Origin: Alphaproteobacteria bacterium
GTDB lineage: Bacteria; Pseudomonadota; Alphaproteobacteria; SP197
Length of the DNA stretch: 64,000 bases
Assembly (NCBI GenBank): GCA_016869675.1
Contig: VGDP01000002.1
Span: 20,001-84,000, forward strand
Direction of reading: 5' to 3'
The position numbers and the translations under genes were made by a program. This document shows positions 40,741-50,645 of the stretch, in pieces (within the stretch, counting starts at the first letter, position 1; each line of letters opens with the position of its first letter). The notes below the pieces were generated by a model. The model was not told the origin of the DNA. It was given only the letters and a program-made list of their open reading frames with translations, and ran no database searches.

Positions 40741-42036
40741 ATGATCAAGGTGACTAGTGGTCTTGGCGCGGGCCTGACGCGGCGCGGCGCGCTGCGCGTG
40801 GGCGGTGCGTTGGCGGGGGCGACGGCCCTGGCGGGCGTGCCGGGCTATCGGGCGTGGGGCAGCGACGCGCCGATCCGCATCGGTCTGCAGGTACACCGCA
40901 CCGGCATCGGCGCGGCCTACGGGCGCTGGTACGAGAGCACCTCGAGCGCAGCGGTCGCGCACATCAACGCCAACGGCGGCATCGGTGGGCGCCCCATCGA
41001 GATGATCGTCGAGGACGACGCGACTGACCCCAAGCGCGGCGCCGAGGTGGTCGAGAAGTTCGCGTCCGAGCACAAGGTCGACGTGGTGTTCGGCACGCTG
41101 TTCAGCCACGTGGTGATCGGTTCTGCCCCGCGCGCGGGCGAACTGAAGATGCCGTACTTCGTCGTCTCCGAAGGCTATCACGTTGCGTCGGGCGCGCTGA
41201 ACCGCTACGTCTTCCAGCCGGGCATCACCGACGTGCGCCAGCAGGTGACGTCGATGGCGCCCTGGATCACCGGCAACCTCGGCAAGAAGATCGCCATGAT
41301 CTTCCCCGACTACGCGTTCGGCTACGACCACCGCGATTTCTTCAGCGCCGCCGCCGGCAAGCTGGGCGGCGAGATCACCACGTTGCTGGCGATCCCGCCG
41401 ACCGAGACCTCGTACACCAAGTTCTTCCCGCAGATCCCGGCGGGCACCGAGGTCATCTACCACGTCATGGTGGGGCCGGGCGTGCTGACCTTCGTCAAGG
41501 AGCTGGGCGAATTCTTCGGCGCCGGCGGACCCAAGCTGTTCGGCTTCATCGACAGCCTCGAGGCGGTCGACCTGGCGAGCCCGGGGCTCGAATACCTGGA
41601 GGGTTCGCACATCTGGGAGGCGATGCCGCGCTTCGCCGACGGCCAGCCGACCGAATCGGCGCTGGCCTACCGCGAGAAGGTGGGCGTCGACGCCAACGGC
41701 GCCTCGGTCGCCGATCCCAAGGATATCGCCACGTTCTCCCACATGTTCGGCTGCTGGGAGACGCTGCACGTGATCAAGGCGGCGGTCGAGGCGTCCGGCT
41801 ACCAGGGCGCCGACGACACGGCCAAGCTGATTGAGGCGGTCGAGGCGATGACCGAGTTCCCCGAGAGCCTGGACCACCCGCAGGGGCGCAAGACCTTCAA
41901 CGGCAAGCTGCACCAGTGCTTCGGCCAGCAGTTCATCTCGCAGGTCGAGGGCGGCAGGCTGAAGGTCGTGCACACGACCGCGATCGAGGACGGCCTCTAC
42001 GAGCCCGAGGCCGACTACACGACCCAGGCGCTCTGA
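40741..42036 (+). CDS. Branched-chain-type ABC transporter substrate-binding protein
   Basis: A 431-residue periplasmic type I binding protein (Peripla_BP_6). A twin-arginine-like signal LTRRGALRVGGALAGATALA precedes the mature part starting near APIRIGLQVHRTG. The ligand-fold motif NANGGIGGRPIEMIVEDDATDP is typical of LivJ/LivK. AGGGAGGG (40725-40732), 8 bp before ATG 40741, is a strong ribosome-binding site. It leads a five-gene importer operon. The ligand may be an amino acid, urea-like or amide compound; the adjacent dpaL suggests amino-acid-like substrates. Confidence 0.92.
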   Translation: MIKVTSGLGAGLTRRGALRVGGALAGATALAGVPGYRAWGSDAPIRIGLQVHRTGIGAAYGRWYESTSSAAVAHINANGGIGGRPIEMIVEDDATDPKRGAEVVEKFASEHKVDVVFGTLFSHVVIGSAPRAGELKMPYFVVSEGYHVASGALNRYVFQPGITDVRQQVTSMAPWITGNLGKKIAMIFPDYAFGYDHRDFFSAAAGKLGGEITTLLAIPPTETSYTKFFPQIPAGTEVIYHVMVGPGVLTFVKELGEFFGAGGPKLFGFIDSLEAVDLASPGLEYLEGSHIWEAMPRFADGQPTESALAYREKVGVDANGASVADPKDIATFSHMFGCWETLHVIKAAVEASGYQGADDTAKLIEAVEAMTEFPESLDHPQGRKTFNGKLHQCFGQQFISQVEGGRLKVVHTTAIEDGLYEPEADYTTQAL

Positions 42037-42103
42037 CCGACGACGGGCCGCCGGCCCGGGCCCCGCGTGGGGTCCGGCCGCGGCTCGCGGGCGCGACCCG
42101 GGC

Positions 42104-42985
42104 ATGGCGTTCGAATCCCACCTTCTCCTGGCCTTGCTGGAGGGCACGGTCGGCGCGTGCGTGCTGGCGCTGACCGCGCTGGGCCTGTCGCTGGTGTTCG
42201 GCGTCATGCGCATCGTCAACGTGGCGCACGGCGAGTTCTTCATGCTCGGCGCGGTGATCGCGTGGGCGGCGGCAACCCTGGTCGGCGGGCCGCCGGCGCT
42301 GAGTTTCGCGCTGGCGCTGGTGACGGCGCCGCTGGCGGTGGCGGCGATCGCGCTGGGCGTCGACCGGCTGATCCTGCGCCGCGTCGCCTACCAGCCGGAC
42401 GCCACCATCGTCGCCACCATCGGCCTAGTCTACGTGTTCCAGCAGGCGGTGCTGATGACGTTCGGACCCGAGGCGCGCGCGGTGGCGGCGCCGTTCCAGT
42501 GGCGCGTGACGTTTCCAGGCTTCGGCTATTCCGGCGTCAAGCTGGCGTTGGCGGGTGCCGCGCTGGTGCTGATCGCCGGCACCTGGCTGATGCTGACGCG
42601 CACACACATCGGGCTGGCCATGCGCGCGACCCAGATCGACCGCGAAACCGCCCAGGCCTTCGGCATCCCGGCGAGGCGCGTCTACGCGCTGGTGTTCGCA
42701 CTGGGCGCCGCGCTGGCGGCGGTGGCGGGCGTTCTCGTGGTGCCGGTGCAGCAGGCGCACTATCTGATGGGCGGCGATCCGCTGCTGTTGTCGTTCATCG
42801 TCGTCATCATCGGCGGCCTGGGCAGCCTGCGCGGCACCCTGGTGGCCGCCTTCGTCATCGGCATCAGCGACGGCGTGATCGCCGTGTTCTTCTCGCCGAC
42901 GCTGGCCAAGATCGCCGCGACGCTGCTGGTCGCCATGGTGCTGGTGGCGCGCCCCCAGGGCCTGTTCGGGCGGGCGCCATCATGA
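42104..42985 (+). CDS. Branched-chain-type ABC permease, LivH-like
   Basis: A 293-residue permease with about eight transmembrane helices. It has the LivH signature GLSLVFGVMRIVNVAHGEFFMLGA near the N-terminus and IDRETAQAFGIPARRVYALVFALG in the cytoplasmic coupling loop. Its 3' end overlaps the livM start (ATGA at 42982). It forms the membrane channel with LivM. Confidence 0.94.
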   Translation: MAFESHLLLALLEGTVGACVLALTALGLSLVFGVMRIVNVAHGEFFMLGAVIAWAAATLVGGPPALSFALALVTAPLAVAAIALGVDRLILRRVAYQPDATIVATIGLVYVFQQAVLMTFGPEARAVAAPFQWRVTFPGFGYSGVKLALAGAALVLIAGTWLMLTRTHIGLAMRATQIDRETAQAFGIPARRVYALVFALGAALAAVAGVLVVPVQQAHYLMGGDPLLLSFIVVIIGGLGSLRGTLVAAFVIGISDGVIAVFFSPTLAKIAATLLVAMVLVARPQGLFGRAPS

Positions 42986-43928
42986 CCGCGGCGCGGCGCG
43001 CGCTGCCGGCCCTGGTGCTGGCGGGCCTGTTCGCCCTGCAGTTCGTCCTGGGCGATTACGACCACACCAACATGGCGCGCATCCTGGTGCTGGCGTGCTT
43101 CGCCGTGGGCTACAACATCGCCTTCGGCATGACCGGGCTTCTGAGCCTGGGGCACGCCATGTTCTTCGCCGCCGGGCTCTACGGCGCAGGGTTCTCAGCG
43201 GAGCTGGGCGGCGTGGCACCGCCGGCCGCGCTGGCGGCGGGCACCGCGTGCGGCCTCGTCCTCGCGCTTGCCGTCGGCCTCGTCGCGCTGCGCACCAGCG
43301 GTGTCGCGTTCATGATTGTGACCCTGATGTTCGCCCAGGCGTGCTTCCTGACGATCCTGCACTTCAACGAACTGACGCGCGGCGACGAGGGCTTCGTCAT
43401 CGCCGAGACCGCGCGGCGCTTCGCGTTGGCCGGCGTGGTCCTCGACGCGGCCGACCCTACGGTCCGCTACAACGCGGCACTGGCGCTGTTCGCGCTGGCC
43501 TACGGCGCGTACCTGGCGCTGGCGCGCAGCCGCGTCGGCCGGGTCCTGGTCGGCATCCGCGAGAACGAGGACCGCGTGCGCATGCTGGGCTACGACCCCT
43601 ACCGCTACCGGCTGTTCGCCCTGACGCTTTCGGGCGCGCTGGCGGGCCTGGCGGGCGCGGCGTACGCCCTGCTGTTCGCCTACGTCGGCGCCACGTTCGC
43701 CACCACGCAGTACTCGATCTACCCGCTGCTGTGGGTGCTGCTGGGCGGTGCCGGCACGGCGTTGGGACCGCTGGTCGGCACCGGCGTTATGTTCGTCCTG
43801 GTCGACCGCCTGAGCGGCATCACGTCGAGCTACCTGATGCTGGTCGGCCTGGCGCTGATCCTTCTGGTCGTGCTGTTCCCCAAGGGCATCCTGGGCACGG
43901 TCGGCCAGCGCCGGGCGCGGAACCGGTC

Positions 43929-43932
<4 letters not shown>
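42982..43932 (+). CDS. Branched-chain-type ABC permease, LivM-like
   Basis: A 316-residue permease. Signatures are AVGYNIAFGMTGLLSLGHAMFF and the coupling loop GRVLVGIRENEDRVRMLGYD, where LivM contacts the ATPases. A C-terminal helix ends LILLVVLFPKGILG. The start overlaps livH and the stop overlaps the GTG of livG (GTGA at 43929), so the three are translationally coupled. Confidence 0.94.
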
Positions 43933-45346
<1,414 letters not shown>

Positions 45347-45352
45347 TGGGGT

Positions 45353-46048
45353 TCAGGCCGAGGCCGGCAGGGCGAAGGCGTGCTGCAGGACGTGCTGCTG
45401 CACGTCGCGCAGGTGCGCGTGCATGGCCTGGGCCGCCCGTTCGCCGTCGCGGGCGCCGATCGCCTGGGCGATCGCCACGTGATCGCCGGAATAGGCCGCC
45501 TGGCGCTTGAAGCAGCGGCCGTTCTCGGCCAGCCGCAGCCAACCCGCGTCCTCGCGCCGGAAAGCCACCGCGTCATAGACCGCGAGGAACAGCAGGTTGT
45601 GCGCGGCCTCGACCACGGCGCGATGGAACGCGGCGTCGGCCCGTTCGTAATCGTCGGCGGCGGCGGCTTCGCAGGTCTGGGCGGCCAGGCGCTGCAGCTT
45701 GCGGATGTCGCACGCGGTGGCGCGCATGGCGGCGAGGCGCGCGATCATCGGCTCGAAGGTCAGGCGCAGCTCGATGACCTCGGACGGGCTGGTGTGTTCG
45801 TCGATGCTCGCCAGCGTGGTGGGCGGCGTCGCGGTGACGTTGCGCACGAAGGTGCCGCGCCCCTGTTCGCGGCTGATGCGCCCTTCGCGTTCGAGCACGT
45901 CGAGCGCGCGGCGCAGCGACCGGCGGCCGACGCCGAGGTCGTCGGCCAGCGTGCGTTCGGGAGGCAGACGACCCGAATCCAGGTAGGCCCCGTCCTCGAC
46001 CAGTGCGCGCAGGCGCGCCACCGATTCCGTGAGACCCTGTGTCGCCAT
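45353..46048 (-). CDS. GntR-family transcriptional regulator, FadR subfamily
   Basis: A 231-residue regulator. The N-terminal winged helix-turn-helix is PPERTLADDLGVGRRSLRRA followed by REQGRGTFVRN. The C-terminal all-helical FCD effector domain (residues about 85-215) has metal-site residues in ERADAAFHRAVVEAAHN and SGDHVAIAQAIGARD. FadR-type regulators bind organic acids and usually control adjacent genes. It is divergent from the dioxygenase gene at 46323. Matching inverted half-sites ACCATT/AATGGT occur in the shared upstream region, so the right-hand catabolic cluster is its likely target. Confidence 0.92.
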   Translation of the reverse strand: MATQGLTESVARLRALVEDGAYLDSGRLPPERTLADDLGVGRRSLRRALDVLEREGRISREQGRGTFVRNVTATPPTTLASIDEHTSPSEVIELRLTFEPMIARLAAMRATACDIRKLQRLAAQTCEAAAADDYERADAAFHRAVVEAAHNLLFLAVYDAVAFRREDAGWLRLAENGRCFKRQAAYSGDHVAIAQAIGARDGERAAQAMHAHLRDVQQHVLQHAFALPASA

Positions 46049-46087
46049 GGCGGAACCCTCGCCCGTCAGCCGAATGCACCCTTAGGT

Positions 46088-46255
46088 ACCATTGGGCGCT
46101 AATGGTTTCAATCGCGTTCGGCACGAGACGCGACCAATGCCCGACCGTCCCGCCCGTTACCGCGGATGGGTGGCGAGCGGCCGGGAACCACGAGCCCAAA
46201 TGGTGCCGCACCGCCGCGGGTGGCCTTGACCATTGGTTCGTGGTGCCGATAGGAT
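46088..46255. promoter_or_regulatory. Divergent control region with repeated ACCATT/AATGGT half-sites
   Basis: An inverted repeat, ACCATT (46088-46093) and AATGGT (46101-46106) with a 7-bp spacer, lies 40 bp upstream of the regulator start. The same half-sites recur as AATGGT at 46199-46204 and ACCATT at 46229-46234. The last one overlaps a candidate promoter for the dioxygenase gene (TTGACC 46226-46231, 18-bp spacer, TAGGAT 46250-46255). The pattern suits a dimeric GntR/FadR regulator that represses or loops across both promoters. No binding data exist here. Confidence 0.5.
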
Positions 46256-46322
46256 CGAAAACCAGAAACGAGAACCGGCGCGGCGCCGCGCGATAGCCTG
46301 ACGCCAGGGGAGGATGCGGACC

Positions 46323-47471
46323 ATGACGACGCCGGCCAGCGCCGATGGCGCCAACCGACAGGCCGCGCTCGACCAACTCCACGCCGACGTGTTCGCCCAC
46401 AACATGGCGCCGTTCTGGGCCGTGGACGCGCAGCGCAACCACGACGAGGACCGCCAGGTCCAGGACACGAAGAAGGCAAGGCCGTTCGTCTGGACCTACG
46501 CGCGCGACATCGAGCCGCTGCTCCACCGTTCGGCCGAACTCATCACCATGGAATCGTCCGAACGGCGGTCGCTTATCCTGGTCAACCCGGGGCTCGCGCC
46601 CCGGCGCGCCACGGTCAGCACCATGTACACCGCCTACCGGCTGAACGATCCGAACGAGATCATGCCGCCGCACCGCCATTCGCCGAACGCCATCCGCTTC
46701 GGCCTGACGGGCACGCAGAACTTCACCGGCGTCGAGGGCGAGAACATCATCTTCGGGCCGGGCGACATGGTGCTGACGCCCCACGACACCTGGCATAACC
46801 ACGGCAACAAGGGCGACGAGCCCGCCGTCAATCTGTCGGTGCTGGACCTGCCGTTGATCGAGACGCTCAACGCGACGTATTTCGAACACGACTACCACGA
46901 GGTCGCGAAGGGCGAACGGATCAAGCGCCAGGCGCAGTCGGAACGCTTCCCGCCCGACTATTCCCAGCGCGTTTACGGCCAGGGCGGCTTGAGGCCCCGG
47001 TTCCTGTCGCACCGTCGCGGCACTGGCGCGGCCTCGCCCATGTACGTCTACCGCTGGGCCATGATGCGCGAACTGCTGGACCGCTTCCGCGACTGGGACG
47101 GCGACCCCTACGAGGGTCTGATGGTCGAGTACGTCGACCCGACCACCGGCGGGCCGGTGTTCCGCACCATCACCTTCTTTGCCCAGATGCTGCGCGCGGG
47201 CGAACGCACGCGGCCGCTGAAGCAGAACGCCAGTCTGCTGGTCGCGCCGTTCGAGGGTCGTGGGCATTCGATCATCGACGGCGAACGCCTGGACTGGGCG
47301 CCGTTCGACACGCTGGCGGTGCCGGGCAGCGCGTGGTGCGAGCATGTCAACGGCTCGGACCGCGACCCGGCGATCCTGTTCGTGGCCAGCGACGAGCCGA
47401 CGCTCAAGGCGCTGGCGCTCTACCAGAAGCACGGCCGCGACGCGGCGGGCGACACGGTCCGGCTGGCCTGA
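46323..47471 (+). CDS. Gentisate 1,2-dioxygenase-like bicupin
   Basis: A 382-residue double-cupin dioxygenase. The first cupin has the iron-binding histidines in MPPHRHSPNAIRFGLTG and the later His in TPHDTWHNHGN. The second cupin (about residue 270 on) is degenerate, as usual for this family. Gentisate 1,2-dioxygenase opens the ring of 2,5-dihydroxybenzoate to maleylpyruvate; homologues also act on salicylate or hydroxynaphthoate. A glutathione transferase gene 1.5 kb downstream could serve as maleylpyruvate isomerase. However, the pyridine-catabolism neighbours leave open a related ring substrate. ATG 46323 is preferred. Confidence 0.85.
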   Translation: MTTPASADGANRQAALDQLHADVFAHNMAPFWAVDAQRNHDEDRQVQDTKKARPFVWTYARDIEPLLHRSAELITMESSERRSLILVNPGLAPRRATVSTMYTAYRLNDPNEIMPPHRHSPNAIRFGLTGTQNFTGVEGENIIFGPGDMVLTPHDTWHNHGNKGDEPAVNLSVLDLPLIETLNATYFEHDYHEVAKGERIKRQAQSERFPPDYSQRVYGQGGLRPRFLSHRRGTGAASPMYVYRWAMMRELLDRFRDWDGDPYEGLMVEYVDPTTGGPVFRTITFFAQMLRAGERTRPLKQNASLLVAPFEGRGHSIIDGERLDWAPFDTLAVPGSAWCEHVNGSDRDPAILFVASDEPTLKALALYQKHGRDAAGDTVRLA

Positions 47472-47475
47472 ACCC

Positions 47476-48603
47476 ATGGCGTCGAGCCGGAACGCCAAGC
47501 GTCTCGCCTGGATCGACTGCCCGGGCGGCGGCCAGGTGTGGGTCGAGGGCACGACGCTGTTCGTCGGCCACATGCGCGCGCCGACGGGCACCTCGATCTA
47601 CGACGTGGCGGACCCGACGAAACCGACCCTGCTGGCGCGGATCGAGCTGCCGGCCGGCTGGCATTCGCACAAGGTGCGGGTCGCCGGCGACATCATGATC
47701 GTCAACCACGAGCGCCAGGGCGCCGACGCCAACCCGGCGTTCGGCGGCGGCCTGGGCATCTACGACGTCGCCGACCCGCACCGCCCGCGCGAGATCGCCA
47801 AGTGGCGCACGCAGGGCAAGGGCGTGCACCGGTACGACTTCGACGGCCGCTACGCCTACGTCTCGCCCACCGCCGAAGGCTATGTCGGCAACATCGTGAT
47901 GATCCTGGACCTGAAGGACCCGGCGCGGCCCGAGGAGGTTGGGCGCTGGTGGATCCCAGGCCAGTGGCAGGCCGGCGGCGAGGATTATCCGTGGCACGAC
48001 TGGACGCCGCCGCGCTGCCACCACCCTTTGCGCCAGGGCGACCGGCTTTACGTCAGCTACTGGCACCACGGCCTGGTCATCCTGGATATCGCCGACCTGG
48101 CGCGGCCCAAGGCGGTGGCGGCGGTCAACACCTCGCCGGTCTACCCGCACCCGACCCACACGTGCCTGCCGATGCCGGCGCCGCTGAAGGGCCGGCGCAT
48201 CATGGTGGTGGCCGACGAGGACGTGGCCAAGCTGTGGCCCGCCGCGCCGGCGTTCACCTGGATCTACGACATCACGAACGAGTCGCTGCCGACGCCGATC
48301 GCCACCTGGCAGGTCGCGGGCCTGGACCCCGACGGCGCGCCGCAGCCGCCCATGATGGGCTGCCACCAGCCGTCCGAGCGGTTCCAGGGCACGATCATCC
48401 CGTTCGCCTGGTTCGCCAAGGGCCTGCGCGTGCTGGACATCGCCGACCCGTTCGCGCCGCGCGAGGTGGCGTTCTACGAGCCCGACCCGCCGCCCGGCCA
48501 CCCGCTCGCCTCGTCCAACGACGTGACCATCGATCGCCGCGGCCTGATCTATCTGATCGACCGCCAGCGCGGCGTCGATATCATCGAAAGCTCCGTGATG
48601 TGA
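47476..48603 (+). CDS. LVIVD-repeat beta-propeller protein
   Basis: A 375-residue protein made of repeated blades with the LVIVD signature, for example TSIYDVADPTKPTLLARIEL, GLGIYDVADPHRPREIAKW, HHGLVILDIADLARPKAVA and GLRVLDIADPFAPREVAFYE. Several His and Cys residues (GWHSHKV, PRCHHPL, PHPTHTCLP, MMGCHQP) lie at comparable positions and could bind metal at the propeller centre. There is no clear signal peptide. Function is unknown; it is encoded between a dioxygenase and RidA, so a catabolic role is likely. It starts 4 bp after the upstream stop. Confidence 0.75.
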   Translation: MASSRNAKRLAWIDCPGGGQVWVEGTTLFVGHMRAPTGTSIYDVADPTKPTLLARIELPAGWHSHKVRVAGDIMIVNHERQGADANPAFGGGLGIYDVADPHRPREIAKWRTQGKGVHRYDFDGRYAYVSPTAEGYVGNIVMILDLKDPARPEEVGRWWIPGQWQAGGEDYPWHDWTPPRCHHPLRQGDRLYVSYWHHGLVILDIADLARPKAVAAVNTSPVYPHPTHTCLPMPAPLKGRRIMVVADEDVAKLWPAAPAFTWIYDITNESLPTPIATWQVAGLDPDGAPQPPMMGCHQPSERFQGTIIPFAWFAKGLRVLDIADPFAPREVAFYEPDPPPGHPLASSNDVTIDRRGLIYLIDRQRGVDIIESSVM

Positions 48604-48613
48604 GGACGCGACC

Positions 48614-49024
48614 ATGAGCACGACCGAGATCAAGCCGATCGGCAAGAGCAACCCGAACCTGCCGTTCCACCCGGCCGTGCGCGCGGGCGATTTCATCTTC
48701 GTCTCGGGCCAGGTGGCCAAGGACGAGAACGGCGCCATGTGCGTCGGCAACATCGAGGAGGAGACGCGCTGGACCATCGAGTCCATCCGCCGCATCCTCC
48801 GGCTCGAGGGCGCCGACCTGGCCGACGTGGTGCGGGTCTGCGTTTACCTGGAGGACACGCGCGACTTCGGTCGTTACAACAAGGTGTTCGCCGAGTACTT
48901 CCCGGACGGGCGACTGGCCCGCACCACTGTGGAAGCGCGCGCCGTGATCAACTGCAAGATCGAGATGGACGCGGTGGCGTACAAGCCACTGCCCCGCGGC
49001 TACGAAGAGGACGCGCGATCATGA
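48614..49024 (+). CDS. RidA (YjgF) family protein
   Basis: A 136-residue RidA-superfamily protein. Core motifs are AGDFIFVSGQVAKD, RILRLEGADLADVVRVCVYL and TTVEARAVINCKIEMDAVAY. The conserved Arg that binds the carboxylate of enamine/imine intermediates is in VEARAV. RidA proteins hydrolyse reactive enamines or imines; catabolic paralogues act on ring-opened amino-muconates or aminoacrylates. That would suit breakdown of a nitrogen heterocycle. Its stop overlaps the start of the GST gene (ATGA at 49021). Confidence 0.92.
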   Translation: MSTTEIKPIGKSNPNLPFHPAVRAGDFIFVSGQVAKDENGAMCVGNIEEETRWTIESIRRILRLEGADLADVVRVCVYLEDTRDFGRYNKVFAEYFPDGRLARTTVEARAVINCKIEMDAVAYKPLPRGYEEDARS

Positions 49025-49629
49025 TGCGACTGCTGGGCCGGGCGACCTCGGGCAACGTGCAGAAGGTGGTGTTCCTGCTCGAGGAGTTGGGCACACCTTA
49101 CGCGCGCGAGGATTACGGCCGCCAGTTCAACAACACGGCCGACGCCGCGTACCTGGCGCTGAACCCCAACGGCAAGGTGCCGACCCTGGTGGACGGTGCG
49201 ACGGTGGTGTGGGAATCCAACACGATCCTGCGCTATCTGGCGAACACGGCGGGTGCCGAAGGCGCCGTGCTCTACCCCGCCGACCCGGCGGCGCGCAGCA
49301 CGGTCGAGCGCTGGATGGACTGGCTGCTCGCCTCGCTCAACAACCCCTACATGGGCCTGTTCCGCGAGGCGAAGAAGCCGGCGGCCGAGCGCGCCGCCAC
49401 CTGGGCTGCGGACGCCAAGGACATGGCGACGCAGCTCGGCATCCTGGACGGCGCCATGGGCGGCCCGTGGATCGCCGGCGCGGCGTTTAGCCTGGCCGAC
49501 GTCGCGCTGGCGCCCATCGTGCACCGCTGCCTCGGTTTCCCCATCGAGCTGCCGGCGCTGGCCAACGTGCGCGCCTGGCACGGCCGCGTAGCCGCGCACC
49601 CGGCCTTCAAGACGGCGACCGCCGCATGA
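49021..49629 (+). CDS. Glutathione S-transferase family protein
   Basis: A 202-residue GST. The N-terminal thioredoxin fold has MMRLLGRATSGNVQKVVFLL with a candidate catalytic Ser, cis-Pro in GKVPTLVDG and the glutathione gamma-glutamyl site ESNTILRYLA. The C-terminal helical domain has FSLADVALAP. It could act as a maleylpyruvate isomerase after the upstream gentisate-type dioxygenase, or detoxify an intermediate. It is coupled to RidA by a 4-bp overlap. Confidence 0.88.
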   Translation: MMRLLGRATSGNVQKVVFLLEELGTPYAREDYGRQFNNTADAAYLALNPNGKVPTLVDGATVVWESNTILRYLANTAGAEGAVLYPADPAARSTVERWMDWLLASLNNPYMGLFREAKKPAAERAATWAADAKDMATQLGILDGAMGGPWIAGAAFSLADVALAPIVHRCLGFPIELPALANVRAWHGRVAAHPAFKTATAA

Positions 49630-49657
49630 CCGAACACGCACATCCGAGGGAGGAACG

Positions 49658-50572
49658 ATGACCAAGGCTGCCGTGATCGGCCTGGGCACCATGGGCCCGG
49701 GCATCTGCGCCACGCTGGCCCGCGCCGGCATGACCGTGACCGCATACGACGTCAGCGCCGACCAGCGCGCCAAGATGCCCGAGCTGGCCAAGCAGGCCGA
49801 CGGCGTGCTGGCGGCGTTGGGGGTCGCCGAGCGCACCAAGGCGCCCATCACCGTCGCCGACAGCCTGGCGGCGGCGTGCGCCGGCGCCGGCCTGGTGATC
49901 GAGACCGTGCCGGAGAAGCTGGACATCAAGCAGGCGGTGTTCAAGGAAATCGACGCCGCCGTCGCCACGACGTGCATCATCGCGTCGAACACCTCGGGCA
50001 TCCCGATCACCAAGCTGCAGGACGGAAATTTGGCCCCGGGCCGCGTGGTCGGCATGCACTGGTCGAACCCGGCCCACGTCATCCCGATGATCGAGGTGAT
50101 CGCCGGCAACCAAACCGACAAGGCGACGGTCACCTGGATGGTCGACACCATCAAGGGGCTGGGGCTGTTGCCCGTGGTGGTCGAGAAGGACGTGCCCGGC
50201 TTCGTCGAGAACCGCGTGCTCTACGCCATCATGCGCGAATGCGTCGATCTGGTGGAGAAGGGCGTGATCAGCGCCGAGGGCATGGACGCCTGCGTGTCGT
50301 GGGGCATCGGCTACAAGCTGTCGGTGATCGGCCCAATGGCGCTGCTGGACATGGCGGGGCTCGACATCTACCAAGCCGTCGGCAGCTATCTGAACAAGGA
50401 CCTGTGCAACCGGGCCGACGTGGCGTCCTACGTCACGGGGCGCACCGGCCAGAACAAGCTGGGCATGAAGACGGGCGGCGGCATCTACAGCTACACGCCC
50501 GAGCAGATCCCCCAGCTGCGCGCCAGCCGCGCCAAGAAGCTCGTCGCCGTCCGCAAGGCCCTGGAAAGCTAG
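49658..50572 (+). CDS. 3-hydroxyacyl-CoA-dehydrogenase-family protein, FHMPC dehydrogenase-like
   Basis: A 304-residue NAD-dependent dehydrogenase. The Rossmann loop is VIGLGTMGPGICATLARAG. Key family segments are VIETVPEKLDIKQAVF, IASNTSGIPITKLQ, the active-site GMHWSNPAHVIPMIEVI, and VPGFVENRVLYAIMRECVDL with the C-terminal dimer domain. From memory, the GMHWSNP motif and the CVSWGIGYK...GPMALLDMAGLDIY region match 5-formyl-3-hydroxy-2-methylpyridine-4-carboxylate dehydrogenase of Mesorhizobium loti much better than CoA-ester enzymes, which usually have HFFNP. That enzyme works in vitamin B6 degradation, like the 4-pyridoxolactonase encoded 4.8 kb downstream. Confidence 0.8.
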   Translation: MTKAAVIGLGTMGPGICATLARAGMTVTAYDVSADQRAKMPELAKQADGVLAALGVAERTKAPITVADSLAAACAGAGLVIETVPEKLDIKQAVFKEIDAAVATTCIIASNTSGIPITKLQDGNLAPGRVVGMHWSNPAHVIPMIEVIAGNQTDKATVTWMVDTIKGLGLLPVVVEKDVPGFVENRVLYAIMRECVDLVEKGVISAEGMDACVSWGIGYKLSVIGPMALLDMAGLDIYQAVGSYLNKDLCNRADVASYVTGRTGQNKLGMKTGGGIYSYTPEQIPQLRASRAKKLVAVRKALES

Positions 50573-50645
50573 CGGACGGTTCGTGAGACCCGCCGCAGGG
50601 CGGTAGTTGGGAAGCAGGGTTCAACGACCACAGGGGAGACACGAG

